This document shows positions 20,909 through 33,326 of a stretch of DNA of 64,000 bases, piece after piece. Numbering within the stretch: position 1 is the first letter of the stretch; each line of letters opens with the position of its first letter. Source of the DNA: Isoetes taiwanensis (lineage: Eukaryota; Streptophyta; Lycopodiopsida; Isoetales; Isoetaceae); contig JAJEKV010000002.1 in the NCBI GenBank assembly GCA_021234155.1, positions 38,491,841 through 38,555,840 on the forward strand, read 5' to 3'. The notes below the pieces were generated by a model. The model searched no databases. It saw nothing but the letters and a program-made list of their open reading frames with translations, and was not told where the DNA came from. The position numbers and the translations under genes are program-made.

Positions 20909-23900
20909 TCGACGGTCGAGATCGTCCCAATAATCCTCCGCCCCAATCGACGGCTGAGATTATCTCATACGCAATCTACTGTTCAGATTGCGTTGGTGCC
21001 CCTCCGCCCCATTGACGCTAAAATCGTGCCCGCAAAAGGCATCCGTGTAAAAAAAAAAACGTGTGACAAATATGGATCTTTTCGGCTGGGCAACGCCTTT
21101 TCATTATTGACGTGATCTTCTCATATCGATGCCGAGAGGCTTCTTAGCAATTCGTATACTCTTAAAACTACCCAGAAATACTTTCTTCAATCTGACTATC
21201 TCAGAACAGACTTCTTGCATAGATTAAAGAGGTACAGAAATGTGATTTCTTGGCATGGTCATGTTTCCGTTAAATTTGATGGTTGATTTTAATCTGGGTG
21301 TTACCTAACAGCCATTATCCTGCGTCATGAAAATGCGATAAAAATGCGTCATGAAAATGCAACAAAAAATTGTTTTCGGGACATCATGTATTTTTGTCGT
21401 TTTGCCTCCATGATTCTAGGCCACTTAGAAAAAATTCCAGTTTACATTGCTCCAGTTGATTCTGTTATGTGTTGCAGTAAAATCTGTTATTAGGCTTCCA
21501 ACAAATTTGACATCTCTGCCTGTTCTTCCACTAACCTAGCGATTCAAATGCTTGATTCCAATGCATGCAACTATGGTGGCTTCCTTCGCTATGGCAGGAA
21601 AAGGGAAAAAACTTCATTACAAAATTAGGGTTAGAATCAAGGATAGCGATGTATGCTCTCGGCACCTCCTTTATAACAAAACAAATGTACATGTTGTAGG
21701 TACATGACGAGTTAGTAAAACCATTATGATCGATTAAAAACCTCCCTCCACGGGTTTTCGAGGAAAAACCTAACCATAATAGCATCAACTTATGTCCCAT
21801 CCAAAGTTGTAATAAGATAATAAGCCAAATACCCTCATGCTCACTAGCCTTGTTGGGTGAAATATACACAATAATAATGCGATCAAATGGACAAACTCCA
21901 TGCTTAAATAGCCTTCTCAATTGAACTTTAACAAGTGGCTAGAGTACGATTAGCTTGACCAGGACGACTAACCATTTGGTGCGTGCTTTTGACCTGCTTC
22001 CTGCATACACAATAAAAAGAAAAACCAAGCCACTAGAGGCTCCCCAGGGGCTCCTCCAGGCACGAGGGCGTTCAACCAGGCACAGGGGCCTCCATCCAGG
22101 CACGAGGGCCTCACCATGAACAAAACAATATATGGGACCCGGGGGGGGAGGGTGGGCTTGCACACATGTTACAAAAAGGAGCTGATGAGAAAGAAAGGGA
22201 ACATGGGAGGAACTAAATAAGGAACTATGGAATATGACAAACTAACTAACTACCTAACTAACTTCGCAGTTCTAGAACCTCATTTACCTTATATTCTGCG
22301 AAACGAAGGTAAATCTCATTTCTAGAAACACATGGACAAGAATGCTGAAAAAGAGGCAGAAAAAAATGAGCAATGTGATTCGGATAGGCACTATAAATGA
22401 GACGAAAGGACCAAAAAAGAAAGGAATATATATCAACCATGTAAACACTTGGAACACTCAAGGCCAGCGCCTTGACAATATTTTAAGAAGGTTCACCATG
22501 GTACACACCTATAAATTCTCAAGTTCATAACAAGGCAAAATTGTCTAAAAATAAGGAGAACCAAATAAAGCAAGATAGAAGGAGTTAAACATCTTTAAAA
22601 GTCACGCACAACAATACTACTAAGGAGTACAAACGGCAATGTCTCTAATGTGGTACAAACACCTAAGATCACAAGCTATAGACAAGGCAAAACTAATAAG
22701 AATTATGAGAACCAGATGCGAAGGAATAGTGGGATATTCAGCAAGATGGTAAGGGTTCGAACACACAATCTTTTAAGTCTCAAGGCTAACAAGTTACCAC
22801 CACAGCACTAAGCCATCCTATGTCATGCAGTAAATATTCCATAGAATCTGTGGCAAAGAGCTAAATACCTTAAATCAATTAGACGAAGTCACAAGTTCTT
22901 GGGATCCTGCAACCGACCACTGACCAGCGAAATTTGCTGGCGACCAACCAATGGAATTTACCAGCAAAAATTGGCCACCAGCAAAAGTTACTCAAACAGG
23001 GTTAAGGGCCGGATTAAAACAACTGGTCGATCTTTGTCATCAAAGCACTTCTTCTTAGCCTTTGGAAGCGACAATCTCATCTCTCTTCAGTTCGACCCAA
23101 ATTAATTCTGTTCATCATAAGATCTTTACAAAAACCAACAATAACAATCTGCAGCCGCCAGAAACAGGATCAAAGTTCCTTGTATCTCTATCAACTTTAG
23201 CATAGATTCTGGTATAACAACAGGCCAAACAACACTTTTAGAAGCCTTGGAATGGGCCAGAGCAAACGGACTGGACTTTATTTTCAATTGGCAAAGAACG
23301 CGCAATTTGAACAAATACTCTGTAAAGAGACTAAAACAATGAGGAATCAGAAATGGGCGATGGTAGCATTGATGAACCTCAACTTCTGGATGACTTTGGC
23401 AATGGACTTCCTACCACAGTCTCCTCATCAGATTCTTTTGCGAAAATACACAGATAGCATCTTATGATCTTGCAGAAAATATGATTATAGAGAACACAAA
23501 AGAATGTTTAATGAATTTGTGCAGCATCAAATTGCACACCGAGAATCTTGGAATCATAACATGTTAATCATAACGTTATTAATGCTTAGCATGCATATAA
23601 GACTTACTTGTGCCGAAGTTTGAAGATGGAACCAGTGCTAGACCTAGGAAACAAATCACTTGCATATTTGTATTGGCATCCCAATACTCAAGGCATAGCA
23701 AGCTCCCATAAGAGGATCATCAGTACAAATCTATAAAAAACAATCAATACAACATTTTAGAAACAATCTCAAGAACTACAACCTTAAGAATCACAACCTC
23801 ATCTTGGTTCCTCATCTTGGTTGCCCTGCTTTTGAGATAGTCCGGAATCATTTTCCGACCTTAGCATTCCATTCCACGCTTCCACAACTTCTCAGCGCAC

Positions 23901-23999
23901 CATCTGTGCATGACTTGGCATTATACATACTTGAGGTTCTAGATCAGCGTCTGCAATTACTGAGCCCTCAGTAGTCATTATCTAAGCTTGTCTAGTATC

Positions 24000-24150
24000 A
24001 TCATTACTGCAAAGGTTTTTCCCTTGAAAACCTTTCGAGGCAGGGGTTTTTTAATCCTAGTAGTAATGATTATACTAGCCCATTGTATGGGTCCCATGAC
24101 CTATTGGTCTCCGTGGACGTTAAAAAAACTATTCTATTCTATTCTATTCT
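24000..24150 (+). mobile_element. Truncated retroposon 3' end with (ATTCT)4 tail, U2
   Basis: Copy of the element at 8695-8855, with a contracted tail. Confidence 0.6.
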
Positions 24151-26071
24151 AACATTGGTAGTTCTAGCTATATCCTCTAGTTCCGTTGCATGGAAATAAA
24201 CAAAAAAATCAAGTGTTTCTCCAAAATTATTAGAGCTTGCAAAGTAAAAACACTTCCTGTAACATTGAGCCAACAGAGAAGAGTTAATATGCCAAGACAC
24301 ATGGAGCCTAAGAGGATATATTACCGGAATATACCAAAGCTAGAGATATTTCAGCTCGAGAATGTGGATGTGCCTATGGCCATATTGAAAACATAACATT
24401 TTATTGATCTAGAACTTTTAGTACAACCATATTTTATATTTGATTATATACTCAATCAGGGGCTAAAGAGGAAAAAAAAATGAAGCTTGGATTTATGATT
24501 CCATGCATACAAGCCATCAATGCGACTACGAAAATAGCACACCAGTAAATATCAACCTAACAATCTTGAGACGTAGCACACTATGCCCAAACTAGCCAAG
24601 AACCGTAAAAGAACATACAACAGATGAAATCGTGGAGAATAGCTCTGCAAAATAAAACAGAGATTTTAGCCCATGCAAGAATAATTTATCAAAGAATATA
24701 GAGAAGGAAATGAAGAACCACTAGTATAATTAGATCTAATAACAAGTAGGCCGATTTTGTTTTTTTCCAGTTGCATATATATGATATTGAAGTTCCTAGA
24801 TTACATTATAAGAACAATCATCTACATATTTTGATGGATTAAAGATGCCAATCATTTAACTACTAAAAGCAGGACCTCCAATACCTGACCTCTCTTTTTC
24901 CAACCATGTATCTTATTTTTTTCTCAAGAACTTCGATAGGTTTTGTTCCAGGTGGCTTTAACTATAATTTGAAGAAATCCGGGGTCCTTTTATCTGATCT
25001 TGTACATATTGTTTTACCATCTTGTAACATCCTGGTCAAAGACAAATAGAAGATATGAAAATAACAAAGCAAATGGAACTCCAAAACTATGACAGAAACC
25101 ATAGTATAATGTGAAGGATGGATCCTTGAAAGCCTTAAATGCTCTATTGGCCTCCAGCCAAACTTAAAATACCGATCCTTGCATGTTCCCTGCTTGTCAA
25201 GCTACTTGGCATGTTCTTAAAGACAATAACCTCAAAGAACATTGTGTCTAGAAGAGGGAAACGGAAGACTCGATACAAAAATAGGTCTAATGAGGCCGGA
25301 ATAAAAACAAGCAAGCAATCCATGTACTCACATTATGTAGCATTTATGCCGTGAAGAATAATCATGTCAGCAATCATGGCATCCATTATTCTTGCCAGCT
25401 GAAATCGACCCAAAGAGAAAAGGATCGAAAACTCGAAATCCAAAATCTTACAAGAAAAATTCTTCCAACTTTTGGAAGATTGGGAATTTATGCCGGCTCA
25501 CAACCTCCTCAAAAACTTAGGAAAATAAATTAAAAAACAAAATCCAAAAAGGTTTTTTACCAAACCAGAAAAACCAAATTTGAAAAATAGATATGGTGCA
25601 TTTTTCTTTTGAAATCAAGAACACTTGAGTGGCCGACATAAAATATTGAGCAATTAGATTGAATAATTGTGCCACGTAACAATGGCTATGTTACTTAAAA
25701 TATCTGGCATGGAGTGGAGAGGAATTTGTATGTATCAACTTGCATTGTGCAAATTGAAATTCTAGTCGTTGCCTCTCATAGTGAGCTGCATAAGGGGTGC
25801 CCTTATAGCCCAATCCCTCTTTCTCTATTCAAGAGGACATAAAATGCCATGACAATCTATAGAGAGTACGACAAATTATAGTGGGGTTGAATAGGGGTAA
25901 ACGTAAACTTGTTGCTAATGAAAGATTTAACAAATATACCATGCAACGCTATCCAGATATGCAACATCTCTTTCATAGGTGCAGCAATTATTCTAGATCA
26001 ATGGCCTTCCAATCCTTGGACTGGCTATGTCTAGATAATTTTAGAAGCATAAATTTACTACTAGCATTAGC

Positions 26072-26260
26072 ATTATCTTATCTTATTCTTGGTAGCCTTT
26101 TAATATTTGGTTATTGTGTTTGGTGATGGGGCCTAGTCCCCAGGTTTTAGATGGGCTGTTGCCCTTGCATGTGCCGTCCCATAACCCGTTGGGTTCCCGT
26201 GGACGTAAAAATTTATCTTATCTTATCTTATCTTATCTTATCTTATCTTATCTTATCTTA
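26072..26260 (+). mobile_element. Truncated retroposon 3' end with expanded TTATC-type tail, U2
   Basis: Copy of the element at 10858-11026; here the tail is a longer uninterrupted run of ATCTT units (about 26215-26260). Confidence 0.5.
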
Positions 26261-27608
26261 ATGCATTTTTACTGCTATTTGTATCCAGTAAATAGATTGA
26301 TGGTGGTGAAGTGGCATATAGAGAGCTTTGGGAAGTAATCCCTTTGCTGGAACATGTATTTTCATTGGTGTTGATGGTCTATTCATGGAGGTAAGATGTC
26401 GAAAAAGACATGTTTGATTGACTCTAAAACCCTGCTTTTATGTACCAGTGACTGAAGTGGTTTCACTAACTGCACGTACATGACAATCCCCTAAGTGCTC
26501 TAGTTGATGGCCCTACACAGTGGATAAGGCGATGCAACACCTTTCCAGTTTATAGATTTCAAAATTGGTGCAATGCAAAGCCTGCCTTTAGAAGCAATAC
26601 TGGTCATATTGATGTAACCCATATTACTATGTAGTATGCAAGTTCTACACAACTATCTATGCGCTTTTATTTGGGACAACATTATGGGACTTTGAATAGA
26701 AAACGTAAGTCTAGTTGTTCTCACCACATGTTGGCGTTTGCAAAAGATCCTACATTCTCTACTGCATACAATCTATGAGCACACAACAAGAGCTATTTAA
26801 TATGTTGGCCTCAATGTATGCTACTACCATATTCATTGGTGTCGCAAATGCACAATCTATGAGCTGTTATTGGTGTTGGACAAAGTGTTTTCTACCGTGA
26901 AAGAGGTGCTGGAATGTACTCATTACTAGTATTGTATTAACAACTAGTAGATAGAAATATACACGGTCCTTGAAATATTGTAAATGTAACGACCCTAATT
27001 AGCTAGCTTTATAAATAATATCTCTCAATTTGCTACCTCATGTTTCTAGTTCTCCTTAATTGCCAACCTAAGGCATTCTCAGAATCGTAATATCCAACGA
27101 CTTTGAATATCCAACGATAACATGTTCATAGTCGATGCTTGTATTTATCTAGGATGCCAACAAGTTATTTTGAAATATCTAGCAAAAAATATTGTGAAGC
27201 TCAGATTCAAGAGTCCACGGTACAGTTTCGGCATTGAGGACCCGATCATCCCAGTTAGCCCGTGAATATAGATAGATAGGTGGATGGATAATACTTCTTC
27301 AATAGAGGTAAAATGCAAAAAATTATATATCATAGCAAAGACAATTCTTCTGAAATGGGACATATCACTTCAAGTTGTTCCAAAACCGAAGGAGGGTAAT
27401 GACGTGTTAAGTTTCACTAGCTATGTACATTGCAAATAAATTGTTGACAATAATCTTGACTTGCTTAGATAGTTATTCCAACTACTTAATGACATTGGAA
27501 TTTATTAGTGGGTAGAAATGCACATGGTCTTTAGTCTTCTAGATGACGAGAGAATTTGTGGAACTTTTGGCTAACATAATGCATGTAAGTAATCCTTGAG
27601 TAATGATA

Positions 27609-29057
27609 TTAAAGGAATGTATTAGCAACTAGTAGATAGAAATATGCACGGTCTTTGGAATCTTCTAAATGTAATGACCATTTTGTAACATAAAATCTTC
27701 TACTTAATAGAATACAAGCGGATCTGTCATGCAGGCATGCTCTCTCAGTAGTTGCTACAATCTGGCATGCGAAAGAGATCTTCATTGCCTTTGTATCGTA
27801 GGTAACAAGATGATTCTGCTGCATTATGTTTCCAATGATGCCGACTGGACTAAGATCGCCTTCTTGTAGAACGGCACGTGACATCAACAAGCACATGACA
27901 TTGGGATTGACCATGCCCATGTAATTTGAAACTGGAGGACTGAATGAAGCCCCCTCGAAGTGGAAAGTGAGCGGAGGAACCTGCACGTTAGGTGCACGTG
28001 AAACATCAAAGCAGAGATCGTGGCCAGGTACATGAACTTGAGGCACGTATGGCATTGCATTGACGAATGCACGTGCTACATCATTGAATACACCTTCCTC
28101 GAGGATGGTGAGCGTAGTACCAGAATCAATCATTGTACCATGAGAGTTGAGATCTGAATATGGTTGATTGCGGTTTACAATCACGTGATTTCCTACACTG
28201 ACGCTGTGAAGATGGACATAGTAGATTCCCTTGCCAAGGATGGGTGTAGAACTGGCCAAAGGATTTGGGGGAGGGGCGCCAAAGAAGAGGGCGCTATCAG
28301 CATCTTGGCCATAAGGCGCGAGGCAGTAGGAGAATACTCCATCAGTGGGCAACTGAGAGACAAGAGAAAGAGGTCCTGAATTTAGTCCGGCAATACCATC
28401 ACCATCAAAACGGCCAACAAGAGTATTAGAACAACCGAAAGTTATCCTGGCCGGCGGGGAGCCAGGCAAAGCGACGGCTTCTGTTGCGTACACCCCCTTA
28501 GTGTAACTCGTATCAAAGTATTGATACACATAGGAACAAGAATATTCAGGACGATTTCTAAGAAAAGGATTGGGACGAGGGGCGCAAGAAGCACCAGACA
28601 AAGGTCCACAACCATAATAGGGATTACATCCAAGGGTGGAAAATGAAGTAGACTGCCATGGATACAAAACATTTTCGGGACATGGAGCACAAGTTCCTTC
28701 ATTTTGAGAGCATTCAGAGCAAGGGCCACACTTTATCCAAACTTGGTCGCTTCCGGTGTCCATTTGTACCCTAAAAAGCTTTGCTGGAGTGCCCATCCAT
28801 AAGTCCATCATATACCCAGATTGTGTGCTCGTAAGGGGGTTGCGACCATTGTGTCTAGCTTGCCAATATGCACTCCTTTTTTGGCTGCTTTCAGCCCCTC
28901 GATGCAATTTCTCATATGTTGGCAGACCCTTGTGTACATGAGTTATATTCATTCTAATTTGCTCTGCTGCATGTGTTTGCGGGAGTGAGACTGAGACTGA
29001 GACTAGGCCTAGTACGAGCAATAGGATCCTCCATGTTAATGTTAGAGAAGTAGACAT
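27609..29057 (-). CDS. Nepenthesin-type aspartic protease (pepsin family A1), most complete copy
   Basis: Plant nepenthesin-like enzymes are secreted or vacuolar acid endopeptidases. The 482-codon frame starts with a signal peptide (residues 1-30; hydrophobic ILLLVLGLVS; likely cleavage after THA). It has the first catalytic motif DTGS (100-103) in MDTGSDQVWIKC. The cysteine-rich nepenthesin insert follows (CGPCSECSQNEGTCAPC, 110-126). The flap region is SYVYQYFDTS (175-184), where the family usually has YGDGS. The second catalytic motif is DSGT (311-314), and the late core motif IIGNIMQQNHLVTYD is at 407-421. The first ATG gives the signal peptide, so this start is chosen. No introns are needed. 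The copies in U3 and U4 end ISFVPADCSNY and stop, about 437 residues; here one net base is lost after residue 429 (near 27765), replacing the tail with 53 unrelated residues and losing the final conserved Cys. The lesion sits at a CAGCAG, so it may be artefactual. Confidence 0.85.
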   Translation of the reverse strand: MSTSLTLTWRILLLVLGLVSVSVSLPQTHAAEQIRMNITHVHKGLPTYEKLHRGAESSQKRSAYWQARHNGRNPLTSTQSGYMMDLWMGTPAKLFRVQMDTGSDQVWIKCGPCSECSQNEGTCAPCPENVLYPWQSTSFSTLGCNPYYGCGPLSGASCAPRPNPFLRNRPEYSCSYVYQYFDTSYTKGVYATEAVALPGSPPARITFGCSNTLVGRFDGDGIAGLNSGPLSLVSQLPTDGVFSYCLAPYGQDADSALFFGAPPPNPLASSTPILGKGIYYVHLHSVSVGNHVIVNRNQPYSDLNSHGTMIDSGTTLTILEEGVFNDVARAFVNAMPYVPQVHVPGHDLCFDVSRAPNVQVPPLTFHFEGASFSPPVSNYMGMVNPNVMCLLMSRAVLQEGDLSPVGIIGNIMQQNHLVTYDTKAMKISFACQIVATTERACLHDRSACILLSRRFYVTKWSLHLEDSKDRAYFYLLVANTFL

Positions 29058-29884
29058 TTGTGGAATTGCACTCTCAAACCGTGGAAGCTCCGTATTTGTA
29101 GTTGTTAGTTGTTCCTTTAGGTGCCTTTACCCAAAAGACAAAAAAAAAGCAAAGGTAAAGGTTTTTAGACAGAGGAAGAGGACGATGCTCTGGCTGCGAT
29201 TCCGGATTTTTGCATGCTAGGGACCTCTGCTATGGCCTGGCTATGGCCTACTACGACGACGGAGTTTAAAGAAGAGCAATGCAAGCCTGCAAAGAAAAGG
29301 TCAGTATCAAAGCTGCTTCTTTCTGTGTTCTCATTTGCAGAAATCTTAAAGAACAGGGGATCGCCGGACAAAAGCGCAAATAGGCTACGAATGTTCTAGA
29401 ACACTAATTGCTGGCCGCTGCTTGCCTTCAATGCGGCCCTATCTCCTGTGAGTCCAACCCTAGCCTGCACAAATCGGCCGATTTGCCCTGTTCTAGCCCT
29501 TTCCAAGTTGTTTGTAGCCGAATCTCCCAGCTTGATCATTCTTCTGCACCTGATTGATCTGAATCCATGCCTAGATCCTTCTGCACCTTTCTTAAAGAGA
29601 ATCCAGATTATACAGAACTGATGTTTGCACAGGTCTATTCAGGCAGGCTTTTCACTTTTTGTTGCTGGCGGGTTTCACAAATCCATCCTTCGACAGTTCC
29701 AGCCTCCAGCTCAATCCTGCTCCTTCTATTTGCACCCTTTTGTCCACGAAGTGGCTTCCAATTATAGCAGTCTGAGAACATTTCAAAAGTATCTTCTGAG
29801 CAAGACAGCCTTGCAACATGTCTATATAGAGAAGTTTCCACGAGATTAATAGCATTTCTCTTCTGGTTAGATTGATGCCTCCAT

Positions 29885-31345
29885 AAACCACCAAAGTTTA
29901 AATAGTTCCTCTTTCTTTCTACACCTGCTTTTCTCATCTCCTGCATATTGTTGATACTGTCTTGCAACATATCTTTGACATCACAGATATAGGATTCTAG
30001 CTCCGCACAAAAATTCCATGGGAACTACTTCCTCAAAGCGTTCTCTTCCTAGAGGAGTACATTGCCATGCATTCAGCAAAGTATGAACAATGAGGTCCAC
30101 CTCAGGAACTCGTTAAGAATTTCACCTTTTTAAAGCAAATCACGCATTGAAGAAGATCATGGTACCAATATCTGGTGTGATTCTGTACTCGTTCTTCATA
30201 GATACAAAGTGCAAGGATGCATCCTTCCCAAAAGACCACGGCCAAGGGAGTAATAATGCTTTCAAGGTATTAAGCTAACATGTTTGTTTCTGAAACTTGA
30301 CTGGTCCTTCACAGTCATTTCAATGATACCATCCTTAGTCCCAGGCCTGGAATGCTGTACCAACCAAAGTAGTTGCACGTTTTTAGAATTCTTTAGAACA
30401 ATTTGTATGAGAATAACAAAGTAATCTCTGGGTTAGGCATGTTGTATATGCTTGAGGTACTTACTGCCACCAACGGCTCCATGACATAGCAAGTATTTAA
30501 CTCTGCTAAGCTTTTTACCTCTTTTATAGAATTAGCATTCCTCACTGAACTTTTGGCAGCATAGATATTTGCCATGAGTATGTAGCCAGTTGTGCACTTA
30601 AAATCCAGATAAACTCAATAATATAGGGCTGGTTAAGAGATTGGAGTAATTCTTCAGCCTAAGTGAAGCAACCTGCACGGCCAAGAAGATCAACCATGCA
30701 ATCATAATGGGTAACATGTGGTGTGATCCCACGCTCCTTTTCCATAGACACAAAATAGCAATGTTGTTGCATTCGATGGAAGATTAGCATTGGCATTATA
30801 GGCATATCCTTTAATCATGGTATCCCATGAGATGGCATCTCGAACTAGAAAGCCTTCATGTGCTTCCTCTAGAGTACCACATTTAGAATACATATCAATA
30901 AGACTAGTTCCAATAATAACATCTAAAGGGAAAGAAGAACATAAAATCCGCTCATGGATAACCTTTCCTTGTTGCATGGCTCCAATACTGCCAAGTGCTT
31001 TCAACGTGCTTAAATACGTAACCTTATCTGGCCCAACACCCTGCTCTTGCATATCATCTATACGACGTACAACAAAAACACCTTCATCACAATAATTATA
31101 TCTTCAATAATTGCCCCACATGTCACCACATTCCTACTTAATGATTGATTAAAAACTTTGCGTGCTTCATCTAAACACCCGCTTTTGCATGCATATCAAT
31201 GAGAGCACTTACTACATAAACATCGGACACCAATCCATTGTTTATAACCTGTATGTGCATAAGTCTCCCCTCCTCTATTTCACCAGAATTACCACATGTT
31301 CTGATGATGCTATAAAAAATATATCTTGTTCTGCATCATCCTATA
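29885..31345 (-). pseudogene. PPR pseudogene copy a, U3
   Basis: Equivalent of 345-1822. The open stretch at 30702-31052 is longer (116 codons), because the 11-nt loss of U1 and U2 is absent: GVGPDKVTYLSTLKALGSIG runs on into AMQQGKVIHERI. The E-motif-like MANIYAAKSSVRNANSIKEV lies at about 30510-30575. Upstream it reads to MHAKAG near 31171, and the first repeat is shortened near 31320. Confidence 0.75.
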
Positions 31346-31607
31346 TTATAAAATCGTGACGTCTGTATGTCCGCCCGATCGACGGCCGAGATCGTTCCAA
31401 TGTCCCTCCAATGCCCCTAGAGTTCGGTGAGATCGTTCCAATGCCCCTAGAATCGGTGAGCCAAAGGTTCTCGTTCTGCATGTAGATGAGACCTAATAAA
31501 TCTACTTGAATTTAATAGCATGTAATGAGAGGTAAAAAAACATATGCACGTGTAGCAAGTTCTCCAAGTAAATTTTGATTTCTAGGAATGCCCTTAAAAG
31601 GAAAATG
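31346..31607. other. Filler with duplicated short motif, U3
   Basis: The phrase GAGATCGTTCCAATG...CCCCTAGAGT is repeated in tandem (31387-31455), after which U3 departs from U1 and enters sequence like 18165-18230 of U2. No gene. Confidence 0.4.
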
Positions 31608-31720
31608 CATGGCTATATTATTGATATGATGACCAATGAAAACTATCATGTACGCATGAGGGTCGACAAAGGCTAAGGTCCATGAAGGCAAATAAACAAA
31701 CAAAGGCTAAGGTCCATGAA
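31608..31720. repeat. Left copy of 113-bp duplication flanking the LINE
   Basis: Begins CATGGCTATATTATTGATAT and ends GGTCCATGAA. It matches 32148-32260 with one difference (CCATGAAGG versus CCACGAAGG). Confidence 0.85.
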
Positions 31721-32147
31721 GAATAAGAATAAGAATAAGAATAGGTTTTTAGCGTCCACGGAGACCAATTGGCCTATGGGACCCAAACCAAAAAGAGAGC
31801 AGCAAGCCTATTACTGACAGGATTAAAAAACCCCCGCCCCGAAGGGTTTTCGAGGGAAAAACCTTAGCAGTAATAAGTATGCTGGCACGCTGTACAATTG
31901 TATAGGACAGTTCAATGCCGTCCCTAGGACACAACTGAGCCCGTGCATCCATAACCTCCTAGAGGTATGACCCCAACAAACCCACTGACGCCGTAGTCAA
32001 TAACTGATGCAACGACTAGCCAGGCACTAGTAATCGAACATATCGCTCTCGGGTATGAGCAAATGCTGGGCAGATCTGGAGGGCATGACATTCATTCTCA
32101 ATGGCACCCTGGTGGCAACACTGGCAAAGCCTTTGCTCCCGTGCTCC
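31721..32147 (-). mobile_element. 5'-truncated LINE with C-terminal CCHC remnant
   Basis: In its sense direction (minus) it opens with REQRLCQCCHQGAIENECHA then LQICPAFAHTRERYVRLLV, a C-x2-C-x(8)-H-x4-C pattern as found at the end of LINE ORF2 proteins. It continues through a 3' UTR with GGTTTTTCCCTCGAAAACCC and GGTCTCCGTGGACGCTAAAA, and ends in a TTATTC repeat tail (31721-31744). It is bounded by a 113-bp direct duplication (31608-31720 and 32148-32260). The corresponding place in U5 (58470-58550) has a single copy and no insert. Confidence 0.75.
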
Positions 32148-32260
32148 CATGGCTATATTATTGATATGATGACCAATGAAAACTATCATGTACGCATGAG
32201 GGTCGACAAAGGCTAAGGTCCACGAAGGCAAATAAACAAACAAAGGCTAAGGTCCATGAA
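32148..32260. repeat. Right copy of 113-bp duplication flanking the LINE
   Basis: Partner of 31608-31720; the sequence then continues with GGCAAATAAAC as in the uninterrupted U5 equivalent. Confidence 0.85.
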
Positions 32261-33326
32261 GGCAAATAAACAAATAAAGAACTCATACGAGCACAGGAAA
32301 ATAAACATTTGGAACTCATACCAGCATAGACACGAGGTTAATGAACTGGAATGTTACCACCTGACTCCCTAGAGATCAAGGATGAGGCTCAAACAAGGCA
32401 AGACTAAAGTCAATCATCTTCAAATAAAAAAGCAGCAGCATCATAGAATTGTTCTTACAGTTGAGGATAAGGTTGGGTTCCTAAGAAGACGTGATTGGGG
32501 AATAATTTTATAGCTTTCTCCTTGTAAACCTTTTGTGGTTGAGCCATTTCTTCCTTTTGTTGGGTCCACGAAGACCAATCGGCCATAGAACCCAATAACG
32601 GAGCGCAGTAGACCTATTACTGTCCAGACTCAGCAGTTGAAAGAAACATAGACGTGAGTTCTGTACAATAAAATAGTAGATTACATATAGAGATCATTGG
32701 GAAAGATTTGTATAATTTGTGAACTTTTGTTACGAGTTAGAGATGCTTGATATATATCGGCAAAATAACCAGGTAAATCGCATTGCATCAATAATATAAG
32801 ATAGGTAGAAAAAAATAAGGTTGGAAAGATATTAAATTACGTAAATCTAACATATATAGTGACATATAAATCTAGAAGAGCAAAAGACGATTAAATATAT
32901 TCATGTTCCAAACGAGAGGATCCACAACTTCAAACTCCTTGTGCCCCCCGAGGGTCGAATTCAAGTGCGCAACGTGTAGAAGGAGCATCGGTCCCCATGT
33001 ATCAAGATATATATGAGGTAAAAACTGTGACCTGATATACCTTGCTTGGTTTTTTTCTTCTCCAGATTCTCCCCCCCGGTGAGTGAATTCACAATGCTTG
33101 GCCAAAGCCTAGTCAAATTGCTAGTTTTTTTTCGGTCAACGCCCTAGGCAAACTCTCGCTCAAGCTCTGATGAAACACATGTCGAATTTGTGGTGGAAAA
33201 TATTCGAGTTTCAAGAATTTAAAATCACACTTGTTTATAATAGTGCATCTATGATGATCTTATAGAAGTAGAGAAATGTTGTTTCTTATCAAATTCAACC
33301 AAAAGATCCACGCCTAGTCTGCCTCA
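32261..33326. other. AT-rich filler, U3
   Basis: No gene. 32261-32530 resembles U2 18290-18550; 32530-33326 is the equivalent of U1 1910-2729. Confidence 0.5.

Larger units (their letters stand above)
14303..29534. repeat. Tandem array unit U2 (15.2 kb)
   Basis: Second full unit, collinear with U1. It has about 1 kb extra (17727-18748) between the leader-like segment and the DYW-like fragment, and lacks about 91 bp at 24720/24721 that U1 has at 9440-9530. It carries the longest aspartic protease reading frame of the window. Confidence 0.9.
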
